DNA of 64,000 nucleotides from Sipunculus nudus (taxonomy: Eukaryota > Annelida > Sipuncula > Golfingiida > Sipunculidae), in the NCBI GenBank assembly GCA_026874595.1, contig CM049308.1, positions 53,331,624 through 53,395,623 of the forward strand. The letters run 5' to 3'. Position numbers and translations under genes: made by a program. This document shows, piece by piece, positions 34,849-47,573 of this stretch. Each line of letters opens with the position of its first letter. The stretch's first letter is position 1. Below the pieces are notes generated by a model, which saw nothing but the letters and a program-made list of their open reading frames with translations, was not told where the DNA came from and did not search any database.

Positions 34849-35196
34849 CTGCAAATATTAACATTATTATTTAAAATTGAATATAAATGTATTTTATTTG
34901 AGCATTTATTTATGTTAATAAAGTAAATTCCAATTAATTATAATAAATAACATTTAGAAAAATGATTACATATATGAATATACGTCATTATTTACAGTGT
35001 ACACTTTATTATTAAACCAACATATTAATATTTGGATGTAAATGTTGCCATATATCCTTAACCCTTTCAGTATATAACTTATCAGAATGTAAGTTTATAC
35101 TTGAAAATATATAAGGCACAAAATTTAACATCTCTGCCCCTTTCCAAATGAGCTTTGCAAACATACCCATACAAATACATAGTTTTAGATTTATAC

Positions 35197-35370
35197 CTGT
35201 ACATTCACACTATAGCCCTTTCTATTCACATAGAGATGCTCATCCTGATGGGGCTTAGCTATTCTTACATGTGTTCCATCAACACATCCCACAACATTAG
35301 GAAATCCAGCTAAGGCAAAGAAACCCCTCTTCACTTTACCCATGTCTTCTTCACTGACTGGAAATCTTAT
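35197..35370 (-). CDS. HARBI1-like nuclease, exon 3
   Basis: Reads [37 protein letters not shown] and [12 protein letters not shown]. It carries the first catalytic Asp in CVDGTHV. The donor CAG|GTATAA is on the minus strand at 35196. Frame intact. Confidence 0.9.
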
Positions 35371-36327
35371 CTTCAATAAAAATAATTGTTATGCATTAAA
35401 TGTCATATTTATTGTTAGGGTAGGCCTGTGTTAAATTGATGACCGGGAGATTGCTAACTGAACTACCCAGACCAATCAGGTATTGGATGATGGTCACAGA
35501 TAAAAAAGCACCGAAGCTCTCTTCCAAGCATTAATTTTATACTGTTAAGGTTTAAGCAATGATCAAACCCAATTTAATCATGATAATTGCCTGATTTGTT
35601 TGCGGTGACTAAATTGTTACTAAATAGTTACAAGAATTGGATTGGCAAACCCTCACTGACAGGATAAGAGACTATTGATTAGTTTACTAGTATCAAATTT
35701 GTAAATGATCTAGCAGTAATACCTTGTGAATGTCTGTATACTCTTTCCTTAAAGTTCCAACTTGGCTTTATACTCAAAAGCATAAGTCAAAGTACTTATA
35801 CCAATAAAGACACCTATAAACCTTCTGGTATACCATAAACCATTAAAGACTGGGAATTACCAGTGGCATTTACCGCTTTGGCATTTACAAGCCAAACCTG
35901 GTTATTACAGCTATAAATTCAATATCAGCATGTTAATTTATTAATAAATTGATTGGTTTATATTATTTCAAAATGAAAAAGTTTTATAAATTGCCTTTTT
36001 TATTAAAGCAATCAGTGGATGGTTGCCACCTCATCAGTATTAAGGCTTAATAAAAAACAATATACACTTAGCCATGGTAGACTGTTGTTTCAATAACTAA
36101 ACATTACATTCCACTTATTTCATCTTTGACATTCTGAATCAGTGATATCTTAAGGGGAAGACTAATTTCATCATTTTTTTTTTTTTATTTCTTAAATGTA
36201 TTCATTTTTTTATTTATTCAACTGGATGTATTCATCAGTGTTATATAAACATCCAATAGAGTTGTTGTTAATGATTTTCTATTCTAATTAGCCACAAACA
36301 CATGGGTACAGTAAATGAGACATGTAC

Positions 36328-36394
36328 CTTGGTATTAGCCATATGTGCCAGGCCTCTGACAACTCTCCGGATACACCGGCACACAGTTGACTTG
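36328..36394 (-). CDS. HARBI1-like nuclease, exon 2, downstream half
   Basis: Reads KSTVCRCIRRVVRGLAHMAN, then the donor AAG|GTACATG. It is separated from its upstream half (43193-43272) by a 6.8-kb insertion. GTTGACTTG at 36386-36394 is one arm of the target duplication. Confidence 0.85.
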
Positions 36395-36402
36395 CGGTCC
36401 TC

Positions 36403-37715
36403 ATGGACGTAGCCAGAGGGGGGCCGCAGGGGGCCATGCCCCCCCCCCCCCCCCACACACACACACACACCAAATCCCGGTGTTATCCTTTACTCCCCGT
36501 CCTCCCGGATTTTCACTCAGTCTAATAATGATTAACATTTTTGATACACAACCATGAAAATCCTTGTCACTGATATAGGCAGATGTCCAGGACTTATTTC
36601 TACATTTCATTAGGTTTGATCCTGCAGACATATGTGGCTCAGCTGACTAAGATCATCTGAGCTATAGCGATGGTCCTGCCGTCCGTCGGTTAACAGGTAA
36701 ACTGTATTAAATTGCTGGAGCTAAGAATACAAAATTCAATACACAGCTGTCCTTAAGTTCTCCTACCAAACCCCAAACTTGGTCACTGCGACTTTGTTTC
36801 CTTAAAAATTAGGAAAAATACAATTATTCAATACTAATTAGCATAATTTTTAAAAGTTATGGATCTGAACATAATGTACCTAGTCAAAATATCAGGAAAT
36901 ATATTTTCTCAAGAAACAAGGAAACTATTAAAGCTTAAAGTTTATCTTATCAAACTTTAATCGTATGCCAGAAGTTAGATCAGATATTTTTTTTCAAATT
37001 ATTAGCTCAATATAATATACCAGTAACAATACCTTAAATTTTCCCCAAATTTGACCATGGACATTTTTCCCCTGTAAGAACTGATCATTTACTTTTCACA
37101 GAAAAAAAACACATCATGATTTATTCTACTGAAATCTGAAATAAACTCTTCAAATACAGTAGCTTTTATTCAAGTTTACAGACACCATTTGTAGTATAGT
37201 TGATATAAAGTCAACCCAGCCGGTGGTGTGCAGTGTGTGTCGGAGCCCTCACCTAGTCACCTGTATTGGAACTTACTTCAGTCAACCCAGCTAGCTCCCG
37301 TTGCTCAGCAGAGCAAGGCTTCCACTACGCCCCCCCCCCCCCCCTCTACATGCAGAGGATGTATAAATAAGTTATGTTATATGTTATAATTTTTTTGTAA
37401 ATATTTCATATGCAACATGGTATCTCGAAAACGTATACTGTATGGTTTTTCCACGGTAGTCATGTCAGAGTATTAGTTTGGCAATCATATATTTAGTATT
37501 CGATTATCACCAATAACAGGATCATTTTCGCTCAGTTTTGGTAATAATAATACGAAAAAACAATAACAATGGGAATCAGGATATTCTGCATTTGCTGAAA
37601 TTTTACAAAATTTACCTGACCGCCGTGACGCATGGGTCCCCTTGTTTTGGTTTATTCATGTTGTACAACTGATATTTCTAATTGGAATTAAACATCAGTA
37701 AATTGTGAGGAATTA

Positions 37716-37768
<53 letters not shown>

Positions 37769-37828
37769 TTAATTACCTTTTCCAAATATTTCGGCCCCCT
37801 CCCCTCCCTCAATCCTGGCTTCGCCCCT
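36403..37828. mobile_element. C-rich, hAT-like non-autonomous element nested in the MITE
   Basis: Ends ATGGACGTAGCCAGAGGGGG and CAATCCTGGCTTCGCCCCT are inverted and imperfect, with C/G runs beside them. GGTCCTC is repeated at 36396-36402 and 37829-37835 and fits a 7-8-bp target duplication. Inside are (C)17(CA)n, a second poly-C at about 37330 and (TA)n at 37717-37764. No transposase. Confidence 0.7.
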
Positions 37829-39245
37829 GGTCCTCTTAAACACCCAAAACACCGGTGTTTTGGGTATCTGTGACGAAACACCAGAAACACCCACTTAACT
37901 TCAAATCTGAACCCAAAACGTAATACCAATCGATAAATAATCATCTGATGAATATATCTCTGCAATTTTGTGTTATAAATTTATGAAATAAAAATAAAAA
38001 CGAGTGTTTCGTGCCGTGGTCGGTTCAACGGCGGACACGGCAGCCGTTTATGCCAGCTATGACGCTGCCCCCTAGTGGCGCAAGTCGCAACAAACAGAGC
38101 ACTTGTCAGATGTAGGGGAAATCCACCAATTTGGACCACTTAAAGAAAAACTTCGAAAATTTTAAATATATAAAACATACAAATATTTTAAAATATTTTT
38201 TTATTGAGGAACCTTGTACAAGAACATTTTACTGTGGAGGTATACTTGCAAAATTAGAATTACCGACTTTAAAGTTAATAACAAAAATAATTAATTCTGG
38301 TCCATATTACACACTCTGAGTATAATATGGACCACCCATAAGTGTAATTTGAACCATATCCTAAACAAATTCAATAAAAGTTAATAACCACTTCAATAGC
38401 AGAAATATTATTTTATACTCTTATGTGACCAATAATGAATAAGAAATTGTATCTAAGCATGAAAGCCAAACATGTTTTCCAATTTATCATGAAAGAAAAA
38501 GCGTTATAAAAAAACAAATCGTCGATAATATTTACTGTAAATACAGCTTAAAGCTGAAAAGAAACAAGACAAACACATGAGATTGCAGTTACTTTAACAT
38601 TCAAGTTAAAATCCACTTCAAAAGCTCTTAAACTCTTATTTACCTATATGAATGTAGAAGAACTTGCACCTAACATTAAAGCAAAAAAGGTTTTCCTTAT
38701 ATCATGAAAGAAAAAATTTGAAAAAACACATATCGTAGATAATATTCACTGTAAATGCTGCTTGGAAACAAAAATTAAACGAGACCAAACATCACACTGC
38801 AGTTACCTCAACATTTTTAAATAAAGTTAAAATTAACTTCAAAAACGGAAATGTTATTTTACAATCATATTTAAATGAAGAAGAACATGCACTTAACATA
38901 TAGCGAAACACGTGTTCTTATTTATCATGCAAGAAAAAGCGTTTTGAAAACACACATGCATATGGTTGTTAAAAATCCCTGTAAATAAAACCTAGAAGCA
39001 AAAAGAAAAAGATAACCAAGAGCATCGTAGACATGCAAAATACACTCGCCGTGTATCTGGTAATAATCGAAATTGGACGAGATAATATAATGTGAAAATA
39101 TGGCGAGTTTAGTAAGAATCAATCAAAGGCCCGGAAAGTTATCACGGCGACACTAAAAGTTTACGTAGGGACCGACGGACGGTGGGTATACCATAATACT
39201 CCGTCAAATGACGGGCGAATAAAATCACATTCTAGTTACATATAG

Positions 39246-41179
39246 CTAGAATTGTGGTATATCATAGTAACTCATGACTGACAGTTGACAGTAGTAAAAG
39301 TTCGGGTCGACTTCAGCACATTCTTCGTGTGCCCAGTTTTTACACTGGGCACACTGAATCCAGTCTTCGTCGGCTATATCTCCGCACACCAGGCAGCTGG
39401 TGGCTTCATCAGTTGAAAATGACGTTTCAGTGCCCTTTTTTGTCTGAGACCTTTTCTTCTTACTCTGTTTACAAGGTTTTGCAGGTTTTGAGTTTCTTTT
39501 AGATTTCTTTGTACAACTAGACTTCCCTGGTTTCTTTTGTAACTGTCTTTTATAGGGTGATTCTGTTAGAATAGTGGCACCCATTGTTTTGCGTCGCTTT
39601 GTGCCGGGCACCGGGAGACGTTTAGGCACAGGACTGATGTCTTTAACTGTGAATTTCCTTTTACGTGGGGTTGAAATCTTGGATTTGTCTGCTTTTCTAA
39701 TGGGAATCGGATTGGCAGTAGGAGTGGCAGAATATGCTATGGGAATTGCGGCAAGATGAGAGACCGACGGATCCGAAGCAGGGGTACCACCGACAGGAGA
39801 AGTTGGCCTGGGATGGGGAGCAAAGGAATAAAAAGAAGATACAAAAGAACCAATTTGAGGGCCAGAGGCAGGGGCAGCATTCGTGGAAGAGCCAGTAGTT
39901 GAAGTAGAACAACCGACGGTAGTAGGGAAATGTCCCGGAAAAGAGGAAGAGTCCATGGCGGCAGCAGCTGAAAGACCAGAAGCACAACTTGAGGTAATGA
40001 CATCAGTAGGGGGAGTCCCAGGAATAGAGGTAGGGACAGGAGTGTCAGTACACGATAGATTATCAGTTGTGGTAGGACCAGGAGCCGGCTTTGGAGCAGA
40101 GACGTCACTAGTTGTAGGGACAGGAGCCAATGTTGAAGCAGCGCCGTCAGTAGGGGTAAGACCCGCAGCCGACTTTGAAGCAGGGACGTCAGTAGGGGTA
40201 GGACCGGCAGCCGACTTTGAAGCAGAGACGTCAGTAGGGGTAGGACCAGGGGCCGGCGTTGAAACAGAGACGCCAGTAGGGGCAGGACCTGGGGCTGGCG
40301 TTGAGGTAGAGACGTCAGTAGGGGAAGGATTAGGGGCCGGCGTTGAAACAGAGACGCCGGTAGGAGCAGGACCTGGGACCGGCGTTGATGAAAAGACGTC
40401 AGTAGTGGTAGGACCTGGGGCTGGCGTTAAGGTAGAGACGTCAGTAGGGGTAGGACCAGGGGCCGGCGTTGACGCAGGGACGTCAGTAGAGAAAGGAGCA
40501 GGGGCCGACTTTGAAGCAGAGACGTCAGTAGGGGTAGGACCAGGGGCCGGCGTTGACGCAGGGACGTCAGTAGAGGTAGGAGAAGGGGCCTGCGTTGAAG
40601 CAAAGCCGTCAGTAGAGGTAGGAGCAGGGGCCGGCGTTGAAACAGAGCCGTAGGGGTAGGTGCAGTCGAGTTATGCGTAGAGGTAGAAGCGTGAGATGGA
40701 TCAACACAAGTAGTAGTTGGAATGTCTGACTGAGGTCGATCGGTCACATCTGCAGGTAAGAACTCACTATCGTCAAAGACACACCGATTTGGCGGAAATA
40801 TTCCAGACTTCCTGAAACCGCTCACAGCGATGTGCACGCTAGCAGTTTTCCCATATGCTAGTCCAAAGAGCTTGCTGATCTGGAACATTGTCACTGCCCT
40901 TCCTGGATTGGCGCGCATCCACTGATCAATTTGCTGAAAGTAATAAGTCTTGAGTGGTTTAAAAAATGCCAGGTCCAGGGGCTACATTCGGTGGCTTGTG
41001 TGTGGAGGTAATGACAGCATGATAACACCAGCATCCCGTGCAAGCTCCAGAGCTCTGAGGTTGTGTGTGTGGCTTTTGTGTCCATCAAGCAACACTTTGT
41101 TTTCCTTCGTTGGTTTTACGTGTCTGATGAAGTGTTCAAGCCAGTCGGTAAATGTGTCATTGTTAATCCAACCTTTCTC
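39246..41179 (-). pseudogene. pogo-like transposase exon 2, with stop, frameshift and repeat array
   Basis: It starts EKGWINNDTFTDWLEHFIRH and carries the second Asp in KVLLDGHKSH, then a TAG at 40982-40984 just before PLDLAFFKPLK (third Asp). The frame goes on through FGLAYGKTASVHIAVSGFRKSG, then shifts near 40650 where a repeat unit lacks four bases. About 14 units of a 14-residue Pro/Thr repeat follow (40060-40650). The tail has basic clusters (KRRKT, KKKRSQTKKG) and a Cys/His module CLVCGDIADEDWIQC...CKNWAHEEC, similar to PHD-type fingers of some Tigger-like transposases. Confidence 0.85.
40060..40650. repeat. In-gene minisatellite, 42-bp unit, about 14 copies
   Basis: The unit resembles GACGTCAGTAGGGGTAGGAC plus CAGGGGCCGGCGTTGAAGCA on the + strand. 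The length of 42 bp equals 14 codons, so most units keep the minus-strand frame. The rightmost unit is short by 4 bp. Opposite-strand open frames here are shadows. Confidence 0.9.
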
Positions 41180-41695
41180 CTGAAAATTAGAGAGAAAACA
41201 ATATAGTTAAGAAAAAGGTCACTTAAGAAATGACATAAACAAAGTTCTATATTTACTTTAACTAAAATTTAGAAATACTGCAAAAAAGGCAACACAAGCA
41301 GTAGTTGATACAACACTTTTAAGAATAAGTCATAGTGATCGTCTGTTGGATAAAATATGTTCGGTTGACTATAAACTACAAGCGGGTTATGTTTTCGCGC
41401 TTCTCTGTCTTATTGATTGCGCAAAAACTATGAATTCAGAAGAAAGTTCGTAGGGGTGGGATATGAGCCAGCAAAGCAACCATCGAAGGTTGGTGTAAAT
41501 CTGATTAAAGGGGTGGCACTATTTTTGTACTAGTTATGCGCTCTACACATTGCCTATTAATTTAAGTTCATCGATTGAAATTCACAGTAAAATAATGATT
41601 TATATTTTTTTCTGAAAAAAATACCCATTAAAATTGTTCTATGTGTATATATATTAAATATAATTTTCCGATATGTTGCCCGATTTAAAGTGTAC

Positions 41696-42475
41696 CTGAC
41701 AAGCAAACATCGTCCCAGGCGGCGCTCCGTCCATTAGTTCAGCTTTCATCCTCTTTCGAGGAAAAATAACAGCTGGCGGCAGGTAGTTTCCTGCTGCGTT
41801 CATGCAGCACACCAGGGTGACATTTTGGTCCCGTTCTTGGCTGGTAATTGTGCCAACTTGGTGCTTCCCTCTCTTTGCCAATACTTTCGACACCTTCTGT
41901 ACGACCGTGACCCCACTTTCGTCCATGTTATATACCCTTTCAGCCGTCAGCTGCTGTTCATCAACAAGTTTTTCCAGCAAATCAAAAAATTCATTTATTC
42001 TTGCCCAGTTGAAACCTGAAGCTCTTGCTAAAGAGGTTGGCTCTGGTGTTCTGAGTGAAACTTCACTATGACGCTTGAGGAATCTTTCGACCCATTCTTT
42101 TCCCGCCATTTCTCTATCATCATTAAAACGGGTTTTTATTCCATTCGCTTTGACGATCTGGTACGCAAGTTTTCTCAGGCTTGTCATGGTGAGCCCGTAA
42201 AACCGTGACTCCATCTGGACTATATGTTCCACAAGTTGTTTTTCAATATCTTCGGGAAGGTCGCAGTGTCTTCCTAAATGTTTTTGTCCTTCTGTGGCGT
42301 ATTTATTTGTATTGTCTAGGTGTCTTTTTAATGTTGCTTTTGGGATATTGTAAGCCTTAGCGGCTTTGTTCAGACCTAGCTTTTTTCCCCTGACAACTGC
42401 GAGTGCGGCCACCATATCGCCGAATGCCCACTTGCAATGTTTACCTTTGGCTTTACGGGCTGCCCGAGTAGACAT
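41696..42475 (-). CDS. pogo-like transposase exon 1: HTH and first catalytic Asp
   Basis: ATG at 42475 (MSTRAARKAKGKH). An N-terminal HTH_psq-like region (ALAVVRGKKLGLNKAAKAYN, IPKATLKRHLD) is followed by a CENP-B-type second HTH (KEWVERFLKRH) and the DDE start VYNMDESGVTV. It ends in phase 0 at ACAG|GTACAC and joins exon 2 in frame. About 260 codons, no interruption. Tc1/mariner, pogo/Tigger (Jerky-like) group. Confidence 0.9.
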
Positions 42476-43192
42476 TTCGGCCCTCCTGAAAGTGCTATTG
42501 TGTTTGTATGTAACTATAAATGTAATCTGAAAGAAAGAAGAAAGTCCAATGAAATTTTCCACCTGAAATGAACCACCTGTGTGTAATTTGGACCACCGGT
42601 CCATATTACACTATAGGGCCTGGTCCATATTACACACAGCAAGTCGACATGCAGAATTTGACCCTAACCTAATTTACATATTATTAGAAAGAAATCAGTC
42701 GGCCAGTTCTAGACCCATGTAATAATGCTGTGTAATGTTGGGACAAGATGAGATCTTAATTGAATAACAGTCGAAATACATCGATATTTATATGCATGGA
42801 AAATAAGAACAAACTATGAAATTAACATCTTTTAGCTTAATATTCGCGTAAACCTGCACCTACCTTCCCTGCACCGTCATTAGACGCTTCAAAATGATCG
42901 ATGCTACTGTGACGTACTTGCCTCGTTTTGGTAGTTTTTTTCCAAATATGGATATTTCGGGTGTTTCAAATTACACAGGGGTCCAAATTACACGGATTTC
43001 CCCTACAAAACACTATTTCTTTTTTTTTTATTTTACAGAGTAGTGGCACAATTCTGCAATTACATATGCAACAGATGATAATTTATTAACCAACGCCAGT
43101 GTTTTGCTTCAAATTCGAATTTAAAAGGGTGTTTTGTGGTGTTTCGTTACACGTACCCAAAACACCAGTGTTTTGGGTGTTTAGGCGGACCC

Positions 43193-43272
43193 GTTAACTT
43201 GGACACATTCACATGGTCTGCCAGAACCAGCTGGATGGCTCCTGTTGCGAAGAAGCGCAACGCCATGAACAC
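43193..43272 (-). CDS. HARBI1-like nuclease, exon 2, upstream half
   Basis: Acceptor ATCTTCAG|GTGTTC on the minus strand. It reads VFMALRFFATGAIQLVLAD and HVNVSK, a characteristic HARBI1 stretch, and ends in the target duplication of the inserted element. Confidence 0.9.
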
Positions 43273-43589
43273 CTGAAGATATTGAATATATTTGTTTGTA
43301 TTTATCACCAAATAATTGAATATATTAATGCTCCATAAAATTTAAATAATCTTCTTACGTTTTTGCAAAACGTTCATTCGGCGTTTCAATCAGACAATAT
43401 TTCATAAATAAATTCCAACTACAGTGAACACCTAACAGCTGACAGCTCAGAAAAAGTTTTGTTTAGGTTCTAACAAAGATATATGCTGAATATTATATTT
43501 TATTGTGTTTTTTCCACTCACTTAAGTAAAACGACGCCCCATTAAAATTAAATATTTTTTGCGAACTTGTAACTGATAGGAACGAATAT

Positions 43590-44097
43590 GGTCGATTTCG
43601 GCCGCCGACGATATCGGCCGCCGGCTTCAAATCGACCATATCGGCAGCCAGCGCACACCGGGCAACCATTTCGGCCGCAACCCCGACGATGCCTTCGCTG
43701 GGCCCTGACTCTGGTCAGTCAACCATATCGGCCGCGACTTGGGCGGCGGGGCACCATTTCGGCCGCCGGGCTACCTCATCACTACAAACACGGTTTCATC
43801 ATAATTAGAACTAGCTTATTCAACCAGAAATATGATGGACTTAATAAAAATATATATTTTTTCAAAATATGATTAGTCATATTTATAAGAAACATGCGTA
43901 AATACAAATCTTAAATTACAACACACGTACTTGCATTGAATAATAAAGAACATTACTTTGTCCTGTAACTTCGTTCACAAATGTATATGAAAGGATAGCA
44001 AATCAGGTTTAAATTGTCGTGACGTATTTGAAGCAATCGTCTGAAGTTTAATGAATAGGCACTACCAAAAAAATTATTATTAATCTCTCTCTCTCTC

Positions 44098-44128
<31 letters not shown>

Positions 44129-44147
44129 GTGTCTCTGTCTCTCTCTC

Positions 44148-44179
<32 letters not shown>

Positions 44180-45321
44180 CTTGTATACTTTCTATATAAA
44201 TAGTTATATATGTGTGTGCGTTTGTGTATAATTGCTGCATTTCTTATAAACTGTGAACCGAACCGATGTATGAGTATATAAACATATTTAATATATCCTC
44301 TGATATATACGATTAATTAAGTTTGATCATGTTATAATTTTACACTTTACACGTCAATCGTAATGTTTATAAGTATATATTGATGATTATATATATCATG
44401 ATTATATCGTATGTTAAAAACTACGTCATTCAGTACATTGTGCTTTTTGTATAATCCATTTGAAATAAGTATAAAATCCATTTAAACTTCACTTACTTGC
44501 TCGGCGATAATTGTTGCTGTGAATCAATGGTCAGTTGCTGGAGTACCCGCCTCGAAGTGCAGGTGTGTTAAACAAATTTAAGAATCCCTGACCTGGTATA
44601 CAAAGTGCACAGGCCTCTAAGAATTCAGCGGCTAACGCGCTGTCCCGTTTCCCTGCTCGTTCATTTTGTACTCGACAGTGATATAGTTGGAAATACGTTT
44701 TGCATTTTCCAGGAGTAGCCAAGTATTTTGTTAGAGTTCACTTCATAATTTGTTAGCAAGATGTTTATAGTTTTAATTTATAGTTTTTAGACATAGTTGT
44801 ATATATATTTCGGGATAGAAAGTTTTCTATTGTGACCTTTTATTATTGATAATATATGTAATAAAATGTATTAAAAAAGATGTATAAAGTTTTATTTGTT
44901 TATTTATTTCTGCTGTTTATTTCTTTTTTTTTTTGTTTGTTTGTTTGAAGGTGTTTGTGTAAATGTGTAACGAAATTTGAGATTGTGCATGTTTGTGGAA
45001 AATGTGTGTACTGAAATGTGTGCGCTTGAGTTCTTCCAATGATTAAATTCACATTGAAGGTTTAATCAGCTAGGACTTAATATGTAGCGGTGTATGTTGT
45101 AATTAGCTAGCCCAGGAGAACGGCGGCTAGTAATGAGGTAGCCCGGCGGCCGAGATGGTGCCCGCCGCCCAAGTCGAGGCCGATATGGTTGACTGACCAG
45201 AGTCGGCGCCGAGCAGTGGCATCGTCGGTGTTGCGGCCGAAATGGTTGCCCGTTGGGCACTGGCGGCCGATATGGTAGATATGAGGCCGGCGGCCGATAT
45301 CGTCGGCGGCCGAAATGGACC
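43590..45321. mobile_element. Non-autonomous element with about 200-bp GC-rich TIRs
   Basis: The left arm (about 43590-43790) and right arm (about 45120-45321) are inverted. Both are studded with (A/T)TCGGCCG and CGGCCGA(A/T)ATGG words, for example ATTTCGGCCGCCGACGATAT. The centre is AT-rich with (CT)n at about 44085-44148 and (TA)n at 44152-44178. No transposase. A target duplication is not clear. It lies in HARBI1 intron 1. Confidence 0.8.
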
Positions 45322-45427
45322 TAAATGGACATATATAAACGGCGTGTCATTTTAAAACATGAACAGCTGACAGCACGGCCGAATATTGTTTCGTTAAAGG
45401 TTCTCACAGGGTCAAGGACGCTATACC

Positions 45428-47504
45428 GGGAGGGTATAATTCGCTGATCAGCGGTCTGCAGTATAAAACGCTGATCAGTGCGCTGATCAGCCACCTTTAA
45501 ATGACAGCATTGATTTGAGGCAAATTATCTCTCATACAGCAACCTCCGCCTATTAAGTGATTAAATATGATTAAAAGACACCTTTCCTATCAGTATTACG
45601 TATTTACAAACATATGCATATATTTTAACTGTGTTCATAATTATACATGAAACGCAAGTTACCAGCCAGTGACTATTTCGCTGATCAGCGGCGCTGATTA
45701 AGGAACCTTTCAATCCAAGCATTTATTATAGACGAATTAGCCCCATATAACAACCTCCGACTATTGTGTGATTAAATATGATTTAAAGATATATATTCTA
45801 TAAGTATTTCATATTATCAAACAACAAAAACACTTTAAATGTGTTACTTATTATGCATGAAACCTTTCTACCACCTATTTCGCTGATCAGCAAACTGCGC
45901 AATGCAATCGCTTGACGCTGATAAGTGCTCATCGGCAATGAACGCATTACATGACTATGATACCTCTCATCTGTGATTCTCTATAATGGTAACATAGAAA
46001 CCTCTAAGTTGTTTTATTTTATTATTTCCTGTGAAAACCGAATGACTGCCAAAACATCGTACCACATACAATTTACAAAAATCCGTTCCCCACAGGAGAT
46101 ATTAGCTGACAGTAGGGGACGCTGCAGTAATTTGTTGGTAGATTTTCACCGGCCAGGTGATAGAAATATAGCTGAGATTAAAACTAAGTTTGAATGAATT
46201 AAAAAATTTTAATTAATTTACAATATCTTGCACATATATTTATGTGAAAATACCACTAATGAACCAACAGCAAAATATTGTGGACTGTGGATTTTTTTCA
46301 ATCACTAATATTGTTGACTTTTTTAATTGATTTCAAAGTGGGTCTATATAGGAACTGGTAAGACAACGTGTATTTTGATCAGACAAAAGTGAGAGGGGAA
46401 TCATTAATTAATTAGAAGAAGGCATATTTAGTCGTTTTCCTAAAGAAACCATAAAAGGATTTTCTAATTTTAGGGTCTTTCTACGAAAAACTTCCCATTT
46501 CAGCAGGTATACAGCATCTGAAAAATAACGTCTTAATATTTATTTTATGGAGTCTATTATAGCAATAAAAATATAAACTACTAATATATAAAATTTCTTT
46601 CAGCAGAGCAGGTACTTTCATGTTAAATTATAGTTTTGGCTAAATTAATGCTCTCAATGTATCATCAGTTTCAACACTGTTACAGACATGCGCGGTCCCG
46701 CATAATTTATTTAGAACAAAATATGGAAGGTTCACTTTTACGATGTATTGTATAATAAAAATATATATTTCAACCTTGTAAACTGCGTATTTTTAATTTT
46801 AATGTGTTCCGATTATATCCTGAAGCAAAATAAAACTGCAACCCACAGAAGGTATAATCCAATAAATAGAAGGGAAATTTATAGCAATATTCCTCGGTCA
46901 ATAAAAATGTTGGCGATAAAATCATTTTCTAATATATTTCTAAGTCATTTTATTTATTTCTTGAAATTATGTCTATTTCAGCATATAACGGTGCTGAAGA
47001 AGGAGAACTATGTTGAATTTAAATAAATGAAATAATTGGCAAAATTATTACTTAAAGCATGCAGATTTCTTTTATAATAAATATTTAACATGTTTTATAT
47101 TTTATAATACCTAACACATTGTTCCCTAAAAAAACGATGAAGTTCTGAATAACAATGCCATTGTAGAATTTAGATATTACATCTATCCTGTTACCTTATT
47201 GTTTCAACACCGTTCATCGACATTCACTACCGTTAAAAGGGGAAAAAAGGTGATGATTTTTTATAGTGTTGTAATTAAGTGTAATTACTCCTTCAACCTT
47301 TCTAGTACTCAGTATATTTATATTGATAGTGTATGCTGTTTTCCAAAACTATGAAAAGCATTCCTATATTCCAATCATTTTTGAGTTAAAGTAATAGATA
47401 TGCGGACATTTTTACACAGTTGTGGAAATGTCCTGTTGTAAAATGAAAAAAAAAATAAATACCGATAATGATGTTTTTGTAGAGTTATTCTTTGACGTTA
47501 CTTC

Positions 47505-47573
<69 letters not shown>

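Larger units (their letters stand above)
38115..43003 (-). mobile_element. pogo/Tigger-type Tc1-mariner element, 4.9 kb
   Basis: Ends GGGGAAATCC...TTTGGACC (38115) and GGTCCAAATT...GGATTTCCCC (43003), flanked on both sides by TA. Subterminal GGTCCATATTACAC words occur near both ends in both orientations, which are likely transposase sites. It encodes a pogo-like transposase on the minus strand. Confidence 0.9.
36395..43192. mobile_element. Long-TIR element with 9-bp TSD in HARBI1 exon 2, itself invaded twice
   Basis: Its sequence is split into 36395-36402, 37836-38114 and 43004-43192. Inverted ends read (C/G)GGTCC(T/G)C(T/C)TAAACACCC with AAAACACCGGTGTTTTGGG next to them, and inverted similarity runs about 170 bp. 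Target duplication GTT(G/A)ACTTG at 36386-36394 and 43193-43201. Without the two inner elements it is about 470 bp, a MITE of Mutator-like type judging by the TSD. Confidence 0.8.

Noticed and set aside
39883-40653. Plus-strand 256-codon open frame rich in Gly/Val/Glu
   Set aside because: It is the opposite strand of the 42-bp minisatellite in the minus-strand pogo transposase. Repeats of 42 bp keep all frames open.
34351-43272. HARBI1 fragments as a host HARBI1 gene
   Set aside because: They lie inside matching Harbinger TIRs together with a Myb-type partner exon, so they are transposon genes.
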